64,000 nt of DNA, from the NCBI GenBank assembly GCA_964521625.1, contig CAZFSM010000007.1, forward strand, positions 113,303-177,302, written 5' to 3'. The stretch is from UBA1444 sp964521625. Lineage in GTDB: Bacteria > Bacillota > Negativicutes > UBA1444. Both the position numbers and the translations under genes were made by a program. Under the pieces are notes generated by a model. The model was not told the DNA's origin and did not search any database. It saw nothing but the letters and a program-made list of their open reading frames with translations. Positions 16,934-26,176 of this stretch are shown here, one piece after another (the stretch's first letter is position 1; each line of letters begins with the position of its first letter).

Positions 16934-17284
16934 ATGAACGCATACGACAAAGGAAATGAACTGGCCCGCGCATTGAAGGAATCCGACGAATTCAAGGCGC
17001 TGGGCATTGCGCGTCGTTCACTCGACACCGATACGGTTGCCCGGGATATGGTCAAAGATTTTTTGCGCAAGCAAATGGAGATGCAACTGGAAGTAATGTC
17101 AGGCAAGGCGGATGCCAGGGAAAAAGAAGCGGCCCTGCAGAAACTGGCTGAACTGCTGGCGATGAATACACGGGCCCGCGAGTATATTACCGCCCATTTT
17201 CGTTTTCAGCAGGTGATGACGGATATCTACAAAATGATAGGCGATGCCGTGGGTGAAGGGTTGGATCCGTTTGCAGAAAAATAA
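16934..17284 (+). CDS. YlbF/YheA (UPF0342) family protein
   Basis: A 116-residue, nearly all-helical protein: NAYDKGNELARALKESDEFKAL at the start, KDFLRKQMEMQLEVMSGKAD in the middle and FRFQQVMTDIYKMIGDAVGEGLDPF at the end. This matches the YheA/YmcA/YlbF group. In Bacillus, YlbF and YmcA act with YaaT on RNase Y; YheA itself has no defined role. The start is the ATG at 16934 behind TGGGAGGAATC. The end overlaps the murB reading frame by up to 41 bp. Confidence 0.82.
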   Translation: MNAYDKGNELARALKESDEFKALGIARRSLDTDTVARDMVKDFLRKQMEMQLEVMSGKADAREKEAALQKLAELLAMNTRAREYITAHFRFQQVMTDIYKMIGDAVGEGLDPFAEK

Positions 17285-18200
17285 TCTGACAGGTAGCGAC
17301 TGGGTTGACCTGTTTTCAAACTGTTTGCCGGCGGAACAAATTTTGTTGCAGGAACCGATGTCCCGTCATACGACGTTCGCAATTGGCGGGCCGGCGGACT
17401 GTATGGTTTTACCGGCCAGTGCAGCCGATGCGGCTGAGATTTTGCGACTGACAGCGCAGCATGAGTTGCCGTTGACAGTGATTGGTAAAGGTTCCAATCT
17501 ATTGGTCAGAGACAAAGGGATTCGCGGCTTGGTGCTGAAGATTGGCGAGCCGATGGCTGACCTGCGCTGTGAAGGTGATTCTATTATTGTCGGCGCAGGA
17601 GCGTTGCTGGCTGATGTTGCCCAATTTGCCGCTCGGTGCGAATTGACCGGACTGGAATTTGCCATTGGCATTCCCGGTAGCATCGGCGGGGCTGTATTCA
17701 TGAATGCCGGCGCATACGACGGAGAAATAAGCAAGGTGGTCGCCGAAGTTACGGCGGTTTGTCAGGATGGCAGCATCCACAGTATCTCTGCCGAGGACAT
17801 TCAATTTGGCTACCGCCACAGCATCTTTCAGGAAAACCACTGCGTAATCTGTGAAGTTAGACTATGCCTGCAAAAAGGCAACAAGATTGAAATTGAAGCC
17901 ACTATGGCAGACCTGACAGAGCGCCGGGAAAGCAAACAACCGCTGGAATGGCCGAGCGCCGGCAGCACGTTTCGTCGCCCGCCCGGCCATTTTGCCGGAA
18001 CGCTGGTGGAACAGGCCGGTTGCAAGGGGTTGTGCTGCGGTGACGCAAAGGTGTCGGACAAGCACGCCGGTTTTTTGATCAACACAGGCAAGGCGAGTGC
18101 AGCAGAAGTCCAGGAATTGATTAACTTGGTGCAGGCGCGGGTCAAGGAAAATTCGGGTGTGGAATTGTGGCCTGAAGTGATCATATTGGGTGAGGAGTGA
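17244..18200 (+). CDS. murB: UDP-N-acetylenolpyruvoylglucosamine reductase
   Basis: A FAD-dependent enzyme that reduces UDP-GlcNAc-enolpyruvate to UDP-MurNAc in peptidoglycan synthesis. The FAD-binding part has MSRHTTFAIGGPAD, IGKGSNLLVRDKGIRG and GLEFAIGIPGSIGGAVFMNAGAYDGEI; the C-terminal part has GYRHSIFQE, the catalytic-serine motif PSAGSTFRRP, and DKHAGFLIN. This arrangement is the type II MurB (about 300 residues). The 5' end is uncertain: ATG 17244 lies inside the preceding gene. A TTG at 17271 (30 codons shorter than the upstream gene's end would suggest) is an equally good start, with GAAGGGTTGG upstream. Confidence 0.93.
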   Translation: MPWVKGWIRLQKNNLTGSDWVDLFSNCLPAEQILLQEPMSRHTTFAIGGPADCMVLPASAADAAEILRLTAQHELPLTVIGKGSNLLVRDKGIRGLVLKIGEPMADLRCEGDSIIVGAGALLADVAQFAARCELTGLEFAIGIPGSIGGAVFMNAGAYDGEISKVVAEVTAVCQDGSIHSISAEDIQFGYRHSIFQENHCVICEVRLCLQKGNKIEIEATMADLTERRESKQPLEWPSAGSTFRRPPGHFAGTLVEQAGCKGLCCGDAKVSDKHAGFLINTGKASAAEVQELINLVQARVKENSGVELWPEVIILGEE

Positions 18201-18207
18201 AAAAACC

Positions 18208-19818
18208 ATGCAGCTGACTTTTTTAGGCGCTACCATGGGGGTTACTGGGTCCAGTTTTCTGTTGGAAACAGATGGCCAAAAGATACTCATCGACTGCGGC
18301 ATGTTTCAGGGATCGAAATTGATCAGCGCGATGAACCGGCGGGCGTTCGTTTATAATCCCGGTGAACTGGACTGTGTACTGCTGACCCATGCGCATATTG
18401 ACCATAGCGGATTGTTGCCCCGCCTTTGTAAAATGGGGTTTAAGGGACCGATATATGCGACGCGGGGAACGATAGAACTGTGCTCCATAATGTTGCCGGA
18501 CAGTGCATATATTCAGGAGTTTGATGCAGAAATTGAAAACCGGAAAGGCAAACGGATGGGTAGGCCGCCGGTCAACCCGCTTTATACCGTCGATGATGCC
18601 CAGGCGTGCCTGAAGCAATTCCGTCCAGTTGAATACGAAGCGGATTTTCCGTTGGCGGAGAATACCCATGTGCATTTTCACGATGCGGGGCACATTCTTG
18701 GTTCTGCTATGCTGGAAATCCATGCTTCAGAAATGGGAACTGAAACCCAACTGTTGTTTTCCGGCGATTTGGGGCGATCAAATCAACCAATCATCAAGGA
18801 TCCGTTCTTTGCCAAACAGGCCGATTTCGTTATTATGGAATCGACATACGGCGACAGGGAACATGCCGAGATCAACTGGGAAGACCGCTTGGCGGAAATC
18901 ATCAATGAAACAGTGGAACGTAACGGAAATGTTATTATTCCGGCGTTTGCCGTCGGTCGTACCCAGATCATGCTTTACTATATCAACCGTTTGTTCAAAG
19001 CAGGGCGAATACCGGCGGTGCCGGTGATTATTGATAGTCCGCTGGCGATTGCCGCGACAGATATTTTCCGTCGCAATACCCAGTATTATGATGCGGAATC
19101 GCGGGCTATCCTGAAAAACGAGTCGTTTGGCCCCTTGGAATTGCCTCAGCTGCGTTTCAGCCGGACTGCTGATGAATCCAAAGCGATTAATTCGCTGGAA
19201 TCACCGGCGATCATCATTTCGGCCAGCGGCATGGCCGATGCCGGACGTATCCTGCATCATCTGAAACATAACTTGTGGCGGCAGGAAAGCAGTGTGCTGT
19301 TTGTCGGATTCCAGGCGGAAGGCAGTCTGGGTCGGCGATTGGTTGAAGGCGGCAAGCGGGTCCGCATCATGGGTGAAGAAATCAACGTCCATGCACGAAT
19401 CTATAATTTGGATGGTTTGTCGGCGCATGCCGACCGGGATGATATGATGAAATGGTTAGCTTGTTTCGACCCCAAACCGACCACGGTGTTTTTGGTGCAT
19501 GGCGAACTGACCAGCGCCCAGGCACTATCAGGGTTGATTAGCGAAAAAATGTCGATTCCGGCCTATATCCCGCGTTATGGCGATGTTGCGATAATTCAGG
19601 GCAAGACCTGGCAGGTGTCGCCTACGTTGCGGCAACCGCAGCTAGAGCCGGCTGTTGTGCAGTTGCAGGATTCGCTGAATGAAGTGGATGCGATTTGGGC
19701 CGAGTACAAACAAAAAATGGAGTCCATGGTTGCGGGCAGTTCGGCCAAAGTCCCGGCAATTTTGAGTCGGGTGGAAACAATTCGCAAGTTTGTGCGAAAA
19801 ACATTGAATGATCTATAA
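18208..19818 (+). CDS. MBL-fold/beta-CASP RNA-processing nuclease
   Basis: A 536-residue protein. The metallo-beta-lactamase core is LLTHAHIDHSGLLPRLC (HxHxDH), HDAGHILGSAM, FSGDLGR and STYGDREH. The beta-CASP insert follows with NVIIPAFAVGRTQ and IIISASGMADAGRILHHL, and the final motif is LDGLSAHADRDDM. This is the CPSF-73/YSH1-like bacterial family of RNA endo/exonucleases. The start is the ATG at 18208 behind GAGGAGTG, 7 bp after murB, so it is probably in the same operon. Confidence 0.9.
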   Translation: MQLTFLGATMGVTGSSFLLETDGQKILIDCGMFQGSKLISAMNRRAFVYNPGELDCVLLTHAHIDHSGLLPRLCKMGFKGPIYATRGTIELCSIMLPDSAYIQEFDAEIENRKGKRMGRPPVNPLYTVDDAQACLKQFRPVEYEADFPLAENTHVHFHDAGHILGSAMLEIHASEMGTETQLLFSGDLGRSNQPIIKDPFFAKQADFVIMESTYGDREHAEINWEDRLAEIINETVERNGNVIIPAFAVGRTQIMLYYINRLFKAGRIPAVPVIIDSPLAIAATDIFRRNTQYYDAESRAILKNESFGPLELPQLRFSRTADESKAINSLESPAIIISASGMADAGRILHHLKHNLWRQESSVLFVGFQAEGSLGRRLVEGGKRVRIMGEEINVHARIYNLDGLSAHADRDDMMKWLACFDPKPTTVFLVHGELTSAQALSGLISEKMSIPAYIPRYGDVAIIQGKTWQVSPTLRQPQLEPAVVQLQDSLNEVDAIWAEYKQKMESMVAGSSAKVPAILSRVETIRKFVRKTLNDL

Positions 19819-19850
19819 GCAAATTGCGGAAGTATTCAGGAGGGAATCGG

Positions 19851-20243
19851 ATGGGACAGGGTTTGTGGTCCAAAGTGAGCGGGGCTTTATCTAACGGTGA
19901 CGCTGCGGCTGACGAGGCGGCGGAGGTTGAACGTAAAAATAATAAGACTGGCGATAAATTCAGGTTTGCTGTGTATGTGCTGACGTCCATGGATGACGGA
20001 AAACGGGCGGCAGATGCGCTGAACAGCGGAAACGGCGTGGTGGTTAATGGGGAGAGTCTTGATGAAATGACATTTCAACGAGTACTCGATTTTCTCGATG
20101 GCGCTGCGCACGTGTTAGGGGTATCGAGTCGTTCTGTGTCCGGCAATGTCCAGGTGTACGCACCGCCGGGGATGGACATGGTCGATGAAATTGGCTCGTA
20201 CTATGGCAATCTGACGCCTGGAAAGAAGCGATTTGATGTCTGA
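19851..20243 (+). CDS. sepF: Cell division protein SepF
   Basis: A 130-residue protein. The N-terminus is an amphipathic, charged region, and the C-terminal SepF domain reads FRFAVYVLTSMDDGKRAADALNSGNGVVVNGESLDEMTFQRVLDFLDGAAHVLG...VQVYAPPGMD. SepF anchors FtsZ at the membrane and shapes the Z-ring. The start ATG has CAGGAGGG upstream. The stop overlaps the dnaE start by 8 bp, which couples their translation. Confidence 0.87.
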   Translation: MGQGLWSKVSGALSNGDAAADEAAEVERKNNKTGDKFRFAVYVLTSMDDGKRAADALNSGNGVVVNGESLDEMTFQRVLDFLDGAAHVLGVSSRSVSGNVQVYAPPGMDMVDEIGSYYGNLTPGKKRFDV

Positions 20244-23200
20244 TTTTGTCCACCTTCACGTCCATAGCGAGTATAGCCTGCTTGACGGCGCCGGCCGGGT
20301 GTCCGATTTGGTGCAGCGGGTCAAGGACGCAGGGATGTCTGCCGTTGCGATTACCGATCATGGCAATATGTACGGTGCGGTTGAGTTTTTTAAACAGGCC
20401 CGTAAACAGGGCATTCGGCCGATCATCGGCTGCGAAGTATATATTGCGCCGCGCAGCCGTTTTGACAAAGTGGCGGGCGAGGGCGAATCGTATTACCATC
20501 TCGTACTGCTGGCCGAGACCCAGGCTGGCTATAGCCAGTTGGTGGAGCTGGTGTCGCGTGCTTATACGGAGGGTTTTTATTACAAGCCGCGGATTGACAA
20601 GGCACTGTTGGCCGAACATCATGAAGGGCTGATCGGGCTTAGCGCCTGTATCGCCGGCGAAATTCCATCCCTTTTGCTAAAAGGGGATGATCAGGCAGCC
20701 GAAGCCGCCGCCCGCGAATATGTCGAGATTTTTGGTCAGGACAATTTTTTTATTGAGATTCAGGACCATGGGATTCCGGAGCAGCAGGAAACCAATCCCC
20801 AGTTGGTGGCTTTGGCCCGGAAGCTGGGAATCGGCCTCGTTGCCACCAATGATATCCATTATATTGACCGTGCGGATGCCGATGCGCATGACGTGTTGCT
20901 GTGCATCCAGACAGGGAAGTGCGTGGAAGATACCGTAAGGATGCGGTTTCCCTCGCAGGAGTTTTATCTCAAGACGCGGGATGAGATGGCTGAGCTGTTT
21001 CCCGAATATCCTGAAGCACTGACAAATACCTGCCGGATTGCCGAGCGCTGCCAGGTCGAATTTGAATTTGGTCAGTTGCATTTGCCGAATTTTCCTGTGC
21101 CGGAAGGGGAAACCCCAGACGGTTTTTTGAGCGCACTATGCGATGCGGCACTGTCGGAACGCTATCCGGCCGCCGGTCCGGAAGTGCGGCAACGCCTGGA
21201 CTTCGAGCTGTCGGTCATCCAAACGATGGGCTTTTCCAGTTACTTTCTGATTGTCTGGGATTTCGTCCGGTTTGCCCGCGAGAACAAGATTCCGGTCGGG
21301 CCGGGCCGTGGTTCGGCGGCGGGAAGTATCGTTGCCTATCTGCTCAAGATCACCAATATTGATCCTTTAAAATACGGCTTGCTGTTTGAACGGTTCTTAA
21401 ATCCCGAACGGATCACGATGCCGGATATCGACATCGATTTTTGCTATGTCCGGCGCGGTAAAATCATCGAATATGTTGCCGCGCGTTATGGCAGCGATCA
21501 TGTGGCCCAGATCATTACTTTTGGAACCATGGCGGCCCGCGCGGCAATTCGCGATGTGGGGCGCGCCCTTAACGTATCGTTCGGCGAAGTGGATCGGATC
21601 GCGAAACTGGTACCCACAGTATTGAACATCACGCTGAAAGATGCACTGGCGATGAGTCAGGAATTGAAACGATTATATGAAGAAGACCAAACGGCCCGTA
21701 AAGTCCTTGACATTGCCATGTCGTTGGAAGGGTTGCCACGCCATGCTTCCACCCATGCCGCCGGACTGGTGATCGCCAAAGACTCGCTGAACTGCCAGGT
21801 TCCGGTGCAGAATTCAGCTGACGGTTTTATTACTACCCAATTTGATAAGGACTGCATTGAGGAAATAGGTTTTCTTAAGATGGATCTTCTCGGACTGCGT
21901 ACACTGACAGTGATTGGCGATACGATTGATTTGGTTCGCGCCCATCGGGGCATTGAAATCGATATTGATGCAATCCCGCTGGAAGACCCGGCGACCTGCG
22001 CCATGTTGTCGCGCGGTGAAACCGTGGGAGTTTTTCAGATGGAATCCGGCGGCATGACCAACTTGGTCAAGGAACTCAGGCCGGACCGATTTGACGACCT
22101 GATTCCTCTGGTGGCTTTATATCGCCCGGGACCGCTGAACAGCGGCATGGTCGATGATTTTGTCCGGGGACGTCATGGCACGAAACAGTCAGTCTATCAA
22201 CATCCGCTGCTGGAACCGATTTTGTCCGATACCTTTGGCGTCATCCTGTATCAGGAACAAGTCATGCAAATCGCCTCCGTTATGGGCGGTTTTACCTTGG
22301 GACAGGCTGATTTGCTGCGACGGGCCATGGGCAAGAAAAAGCACGATGTGCTGGCAGCGCAGCGGGAACGTTTTCTGGCTGGGGCTACTGAGCGGGGGGT
22401 GTCCCTGCCGGTTGCCAACGAAGTATTCAGCCTGATGGAAAAGTTTGCCGACTACGGATTTAATAAATCACATAGTGCGGCATACGCGCTGGTGGCTTAC
22501 CAGACTGCATACCTGAAGGCGCATTACCCGGCCGAGTTTATGGCGGCCATGTTGACCAGCGTTATGGGTGAAAGTGACCGTGTCGGCTACTTTATTGAAG
22601 AATGTCGCAAAAATGGAATCAAAATTCTGCCGCCGAATATCAATTGCAGCGGACTGAGTTTTTCAGTTGAGGACTCAGCAATCCGGTTTGGTCTGGCCGG
22701 AGTGAAAAATGTCGGCGAAGGCGCGATTGAAAGTATTGTGTCAGCCCGCAAGCAGGGTGAATTCAAATCGCTGGTTGACTTTTGCGAACGGATCGATATG
22801 CGCCTGGTCAACAAACGGGTATTAGAGAGCCTGATAAAAGCCGGCGCATTTGACTGGACAGACCTGCGTCGGGCTCAATTGCTGGCGGTTTGTGAACAGG
22901 CGGTGGATCTGGCGGTTTCCCGGCAACGCGATAAAAACAACGGTCAAATCGGCCTGTTTGGTGAAGAACAACTGGACAGCATCAACGAGCTCAGAATTCC
23001 CGAAATGGACGAGCTGCCCAAGTCGCAGATTTTGGCGATGGAAAAAGAGATGACCGGATTTTTCGTTACCGGCCACCCATTAGATGCTTTTCGCGAACAT
23101 TTGGCGGGAGTGTCTAAAATCGGGACGCTTTTGTCCAAAGAGTGTACAGATAATCAGTCAGTGCAAATCGGTGGACTAGTGACTGCAGCCAAACGGATTC

Positions 23201-23634
23201 CCACCAAGAATGGTGATACAATGTGTTTTGTCACGTTGGAGGATTTTACTGGGTCTGTGGAGGTGATTGTGTTTCCCCGGACCTTTGAGCGGACGGGGCC
23301 ATTATTGATTCCCGACCTGCCGGTGCTCATCGGCGGACGGGTCAGCATTATCGACGATAAAATAAAAGTGATTGCTGAATCGGTGGCGCCGCTAGGACAA
23401 CAGAAGACCAGGGAGGTCCGATTGCGTATCCGTAAGGACCAGGAAACGCCAGATGTATTTGAGCAATTGAAACAGACCTTTTCAGTCTGCAAAGGGGAGA
23501 CGGCCGTTTATCTCCAGTTGGTCGACCAAGGTCGGACCATCAAAACAGAGAAGAACTTCTGGATCAATCCATCTGTGGCAACAATAAAAAAGTTGGAAGC
23601 GATTCTCGGGCCGGGATCGGTTCAGTTGGCATGA
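20236..23634 (+). CDS. dnaE: DNA polymerase III subunit alpha
   Basis: A 1132-residue replicative polymerase. The PHP domain opens with FVHLHVHSEYSLLDG and has ITDHGNMYG. The polymerase domain has GPGRGSAAGSIVAYLL and the catalytic PDIDIDF, plus HASTHAAGLVIAKD and FNKSHSAAYALVAYQTAYLK. The fingers and helix-hairpin-helix region follow, and an OB fold (IGGLVTAAKRIPTKNGDTMCFVTLEDFTGSVEVIVFP) lies near residue 980. Length and order fit DnaE1-type alpha. The ATG at 20236 overlaps sepF. Its last codons overlap a sigma-54-type promoter for the next gene. Confidence 0.96.
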   Translation: MSDFVHLHVHSEYSLLDGAGRVSDLVQRVKDAGMSAVAITDHGNMYGAVEFFKQARKQGIRPIIGCEVYIAPRSRFDKVAGEGESYYHLVLLAETQAGYSQLVELVSRAYTEGFYYKPRIDKALLAEHHEGLIGLSACIAGEIPSLLLKGDDQAAEAAAREYVEIFGQDNFFIEIQDHGIPEQQETNPQLVALARKLGIGLVATNDIHYIDRADADAHDVLLCIQTGKCVEDTVRMRFPSQEFYLKTRDEMAELFPEYPEALTNTCRIAERCQVEFEFGQLHLPNFPVPEGETPDGFLSALCDAALSERYPAAGPEVRQRLDFELSVIQTMGFSSYFLIVWDFVRFARENKIPVGPGRGSAAGSIVAYLLKITNIDPLKYGLLFERFLNPERITMPDIDIDFCYVRRGKIIEYVAARYGSDHVAQIITFGTMAARAAIRDVGRALNVSFGEVDRIAKLVPTVLNITLKDALAMSQELKRLYEEDQTARKVLDIAMSLEGLPRHASTHAAGLVIAKDSLNCQVPVQNSADGFITTQFDKDCIEEIGFLKMDLLGLRTLTVIGDTIDLVRAHRGIEIDIDAIPLEDPATCAMLSRGETVGVFQMESGGMTNLVKELRPDRFDDLIPLVALYRPGPLNSGMVDDFVRGRHGTKQSVYQHPLLEPILSDTFGVILYQEQVMQIASVMGGFTLGQADLLRRAMGKKKHDVLAAQRERFLAGATERGVSLPVANEVFSLMEKFADYGFNKSHSAAYALVAYQTAYLKAHYPAEFMAAMLTSVMGESDRVGYFIEECRKNGIKILPPNINCSGLSFSVEDSAIRFGLAGVKNVGEGAIESIVSARKQGEFKSLVDFCERIDMRLVNKRVLESLIKAGAFDWTDLRRAQLLAVCEQAVDLAVSRQRDKNNGQIGLFGEEQLDSINELRIPEMDELPKSQILAMEKEMTGFFVTGHPLDAFREHLAGVSKIGTLLSKECTDNQSVQIGGLVTAAKRIPTKNGDTMCFVTLEDFTGSVEVIVFPRTFERTGPLLIPDLPVLIGGRVSIIDDKIKVIAESVAPLGQQKTREVRLRIRKDQETPDVFEQLKQTFSVCKGETAVYLQLVDQGRTIKTEKNFWINPSVATIKKLEAILGPGSVQLA

Positions 23635-23643
23635 AAATTGCAT
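23626..23643 (+). promoter_or_regulatory. Sigma-54 (-24/-12) promoter of the thiolase gene
   Basis: TTGGCATGAAAATTGCAT fits the sigma-54 consensus TGGCAyr-N4-TTGCw: GG (23628-23629), exactly 10 bases, then GC (23640-23641). It overlaps the dnaE stop codon and lies 60 bp before the thiolase start. Two further copies stand in the same gene cluster, and a sigma-54 activator gene closes the cluster. Confidence 0.8.
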
Positions 23644-23700
23644 GACATGAGTGCGTAAACAGTAGTATGAACTACTATAATAATGAAAGGGGATAGTATT

Positions 23701-24882
23701 ATGAAAGAAATCGTTATTGTCAGTGCAGTTCGGACTCCGGTTGGTTCCTTTAATGGAGGATTGGCATCTTTTTCGGCGGCCGATCTGGGGGCGCTGGCCA
23801 TCGCCGAGGCTGTAAAAAGAGCCCAGATACAGCCGGGTCAAGTCGATGAGGTCATATTTGGCAACGTATTGCAGGCAGGACTGGGACAAAATGTTGCACG
23901 GCAGTGCGCAATCAAAGCGGGTATTCCTGATGTCGCTCCTTCTTTTACTGTAAACAAGGTCTGCGGATCTGGTCTGAAGACCGTCAATCTGGCAGCACAG
24001 GCATTAATGGCCGATGATGCGGAAATCATCGTCGCCGGTGGAACCGAAAGCATGTCGCAGGCGCCTTACATACTGGACAGCAAAGCTCGCTGGGGTTATC
24101 GCATGGGCAATGCCAAAGTCATTGACGTGATGATCCAAGACGGACTGTGGTGTGCATTCAATGATTACCATATGGGCATCACGGCGGAAAACGTCGCCGC
24201 CAAGTTTAATGTGACCCGCGAAGAGCAGGATCAGCTGGCTTTTGAATCGCAAACCAAAGCTGTCAAGGCGATCGATGCCGGTTATTTCAAACAGGAAATT
24301 CTGCCTGTTGTGATCAAAGGTAAAAAAGGCGACGTAGTATTTGACACCGACGAGTATCCCAAACGAGACGCTGCAGTTGACAAGTTGGGCGCGCTGAAGC
24401 CGGCATTCAAGAAAGACGGAACGGTCACAGCCGGAAATGCATCGGGAATCAATGACGGCTCAGCCGCGTTGGTGCTGATGACAGCAGAAAAGGCCAAAGC
24501 GCTCGGACTTAAGCCGTTGGCGAGAATTCTCGGTTACGGTTCCGGCGGCGTAGATCCCTCGATCATGGGAATTGGACCGGTACCTGCCACCCGCAAGGCC
24601 CTGGCCAAAGCAGGTCTGAAAGTTGAAGACCTCGATCTGATCGAAGCTAATGAAGCCTTTGCGGCTCAATTCCTGGCTGTCGGCAAAGAACTCGGTTGGG
24701 CAAAAGACAAAGTCAACGTTCACGGCGGTGCCATCGCGATCGGTCACCCGATCGGCGCCAGCGGTGCCCGCATCTTGGTGACATTGATCCACGCATTGCA
24801 ACAGCATGACAAAAAAATTGGTCTGGCCACATTATGTATCGGTGGCGGACAGGGTTGCGCAACGATAATCGAACGGTTATAA
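23701..24882 (+). CDS. thlA: Acetyl-CoA acetyltransferase (thiolase)
   Basis: A 393-residue thiolase II. The acyl-enzyme cysteine is in VNKVCGSGLKTVNLAAQ (~C88). The C-terminal motifs are NEAFAAQFLAV, VHGGAIAIGHPIGASGARI (catalytic His) and CIGGGQGCA (second Cys). It interconverts two acetyl-CoA and acetoacetyl-CoA. It has its own sigma-54-type promoter and is followed by a strong terminator, so it can be a single-gene unit in front of bcd-etfBA. A paralogue lies at 32416. Confidence 0.93.
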   Translation: MKEIVIVSAVRTPVGSFNGGLASFSAADLGALAIAEAVKRAQIQPGQVDEVIFGNVLQAGLGQNVARQCAIKAGIPDVAPSFTVNKVCGSGLKTVNLAAQALMADDAEIIVAGGTESMSQAPYILDSKARWGYRMGNAKVIDVMIQDGLWCAFNDYHMGITAENVAAKFNVTREEQDQLAFESQTKAVKAIDAGYFKQEILPVVIKGKKGDVVFDTDEYPKRDAAVDKLGALKPAFKKDGTVTAGNASGINDGSAALVLMTAEKAKALGLKPLARILGYGSGGVDPSIMGIGPVPATRKALAKAGLKVEDLDLIEANEAFAAQFLAVGKELGWAKDKVNVHGGAIAIGHPIGASGARILVTLIHALQQHDKKIGLATLCIGGGQGCATIIERL

Positions 24883-24913
24883 TATGTATTGAGAAACATT
24901 TCACAATGTCGGC

Positions 24914-24959
24914 AACATCTGCACCGGAGGCAGGAGCTGCTCCCGGTGCAGATGTTTTT
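24914..24959 (+). terminator. Rho-independent terminator after thiolase
   Basis: A perfect 14-bp stem (AACATCTGCACCGG / CCGGTGCAGATGTT) with a 15-nt loop, followed by TTTTTGGG. It would limit read-through from the thiolase into bcd-etfBA, whose own promoter is not obvious. Confidence 0.85.
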
Positions 24960-25001
24960 GGGCAAAATCAAATCTTATATTAAGGAAAGGGGATTCAACT
25001 A

Positions 25002-26141
25002 ATGAGTTTCGAACTGAACGAAGACCAAAAAATGATGCAGAAAATTGCCCGGGAGTTTGCCGAAAAAGAGGTTGCCCATGGCGCCGAAGAGCGAGATGAG
25101 CATGAGAGTTTTTCCCGCCCTCTGTATGATGCGATGGCCGGTCTGGGGCTGACGGGAATTTGTTTTCCCGAACAGTATGGCGGAGCGGACGGAGATGTGT
25201 TAAGCTATATTCTAGCAATTGAAGAAATTTCAAAAGCCGACTCAGGGCTGGGAATTGCTCTTTCCGCTACTGTTTCTTTGTGTGCGTGGCCGATTTTTGC
25301 CTATGGTACGGAAGAACAAAAGCAAAAATATCTCAAACCGCTGGCAGAAGGCGAAAAAATGGGCGCATTTGGCCTTACCGAGCCAAACGCAGGTACTGAT
25401 GCATCTGGACAGCAAACCGTTGCAGTGCTTAATGGTGACCATTATGTTTTGAACGGCAGCAAAATTTTTATCACCAATGCCGGCGAAGCTGAAACATATA
25501 TCGTTTTTGCGATGACCGACAAGTCCAGAGGCGTGAGAGGGATTTCCGCCTTTATCCTTGAAAAAGGAGCGCCGGGCTTTACGTTTGGTAAAAAAGAACA
25601 CAAAATGGGTATCCGTTCTTCGCAGACGATGGAATTGATTTTCCAGGATGTGAAAGTACCGCTGGATCAAATGCTTGGCAAAGAAGGCGAAGGATTCAAG
25701 ATTGCCATGACCACATTGGACGGCGGCCGCATCGGCGTAGCTGCCCAGGCGCTGGGAATTGCAACGGCTGCTTTGGATTTTGCCGTAAAATACTCCAAAG
25801 AGCGGGTACAGTTCGGCAAGCCGATTTCCGCCAACCAGGCGATATCCTTCATGCTGGCTGATATGGCGACCAAGGTCGAGGCTTCCCGTTTGCTGACCTA
25901 TCGCGCGGCAGCGCTGAAAGACGCGCACAAACCTTTCTCTAAAGAAGCAGCGATGGCTAAACTGTTTGCCTCGGATTCGGCAATGGAAGTCACGACCGAT
26001 GCCGTCCAGGTGCTCGGCGGTTATGGCTACAGCCGCGAATATCCCTGTGAACGCTACATGCGGGATGCGAAAATCACACAGATCTACGAAGGGACTAACC
26101 AGGCACAGCGCATGGTCATCGGCGGCGCAGTGCTTCGGTAA
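25002..26141 (+). CDS. bcd: Short-chain acyl-CoA dehydrogenase (butyryl-CoA dehydrogenase type)
   Basis: A 379-residue flavoprotein of the usual length. Signatures are GAFGLTEPNAGTDASGQQT and the FAD/substrate site IFITNAGEA. The C-terminal motif RYMRDAKITQIYEGTNQAQRMVIG contains the catalytic glutamate. It is followed directly by etfB and etfA, the arrangement of the electron-bifurcating Bcd/Etf complexes of anaerobes, which reduce crotonyl-CoA with NADH and pass electrons to ferredoxin. Substrate chain length is inferred from the context (thiolase, PhaJ). Confidence 0.9.
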   Translation: MSFELNEDQKMMQKIAREFAEKEVAHGAEERDEHESFSRPLYDAMAGLGLTGICFPEQYGGADGDVLSYILAIEEISKADSGLGIALSATVSLCAWPIFAYGTEEQKQKYLKPLAEGEKMGAFGLTEPNAGTDASGQQTVAVLNGDHYVLNGSKIFITNAGEAETYIVFAMTDKSRGVRGISAFILEKGAPGFTFGKKEHKMGIRSSQTMELIFQDVKVPLDQMLGKEGEGFKIAMTTLDGGRIGVAAQALGIATAALDFAVKYSKERVQFGKPISANQAISFMLADMATKVEASRLLTYRAAALKDAHKPFSKEAAMAKLFASDSAMEVTTDAVQVLGGYGYSREYPCERYMRDAKITQIYEGTNQAQRMVIGGAVLR

Positions 26142-26176
26142 GAACATACAACAAAAAAAGAGGAGGAAACCATTCA

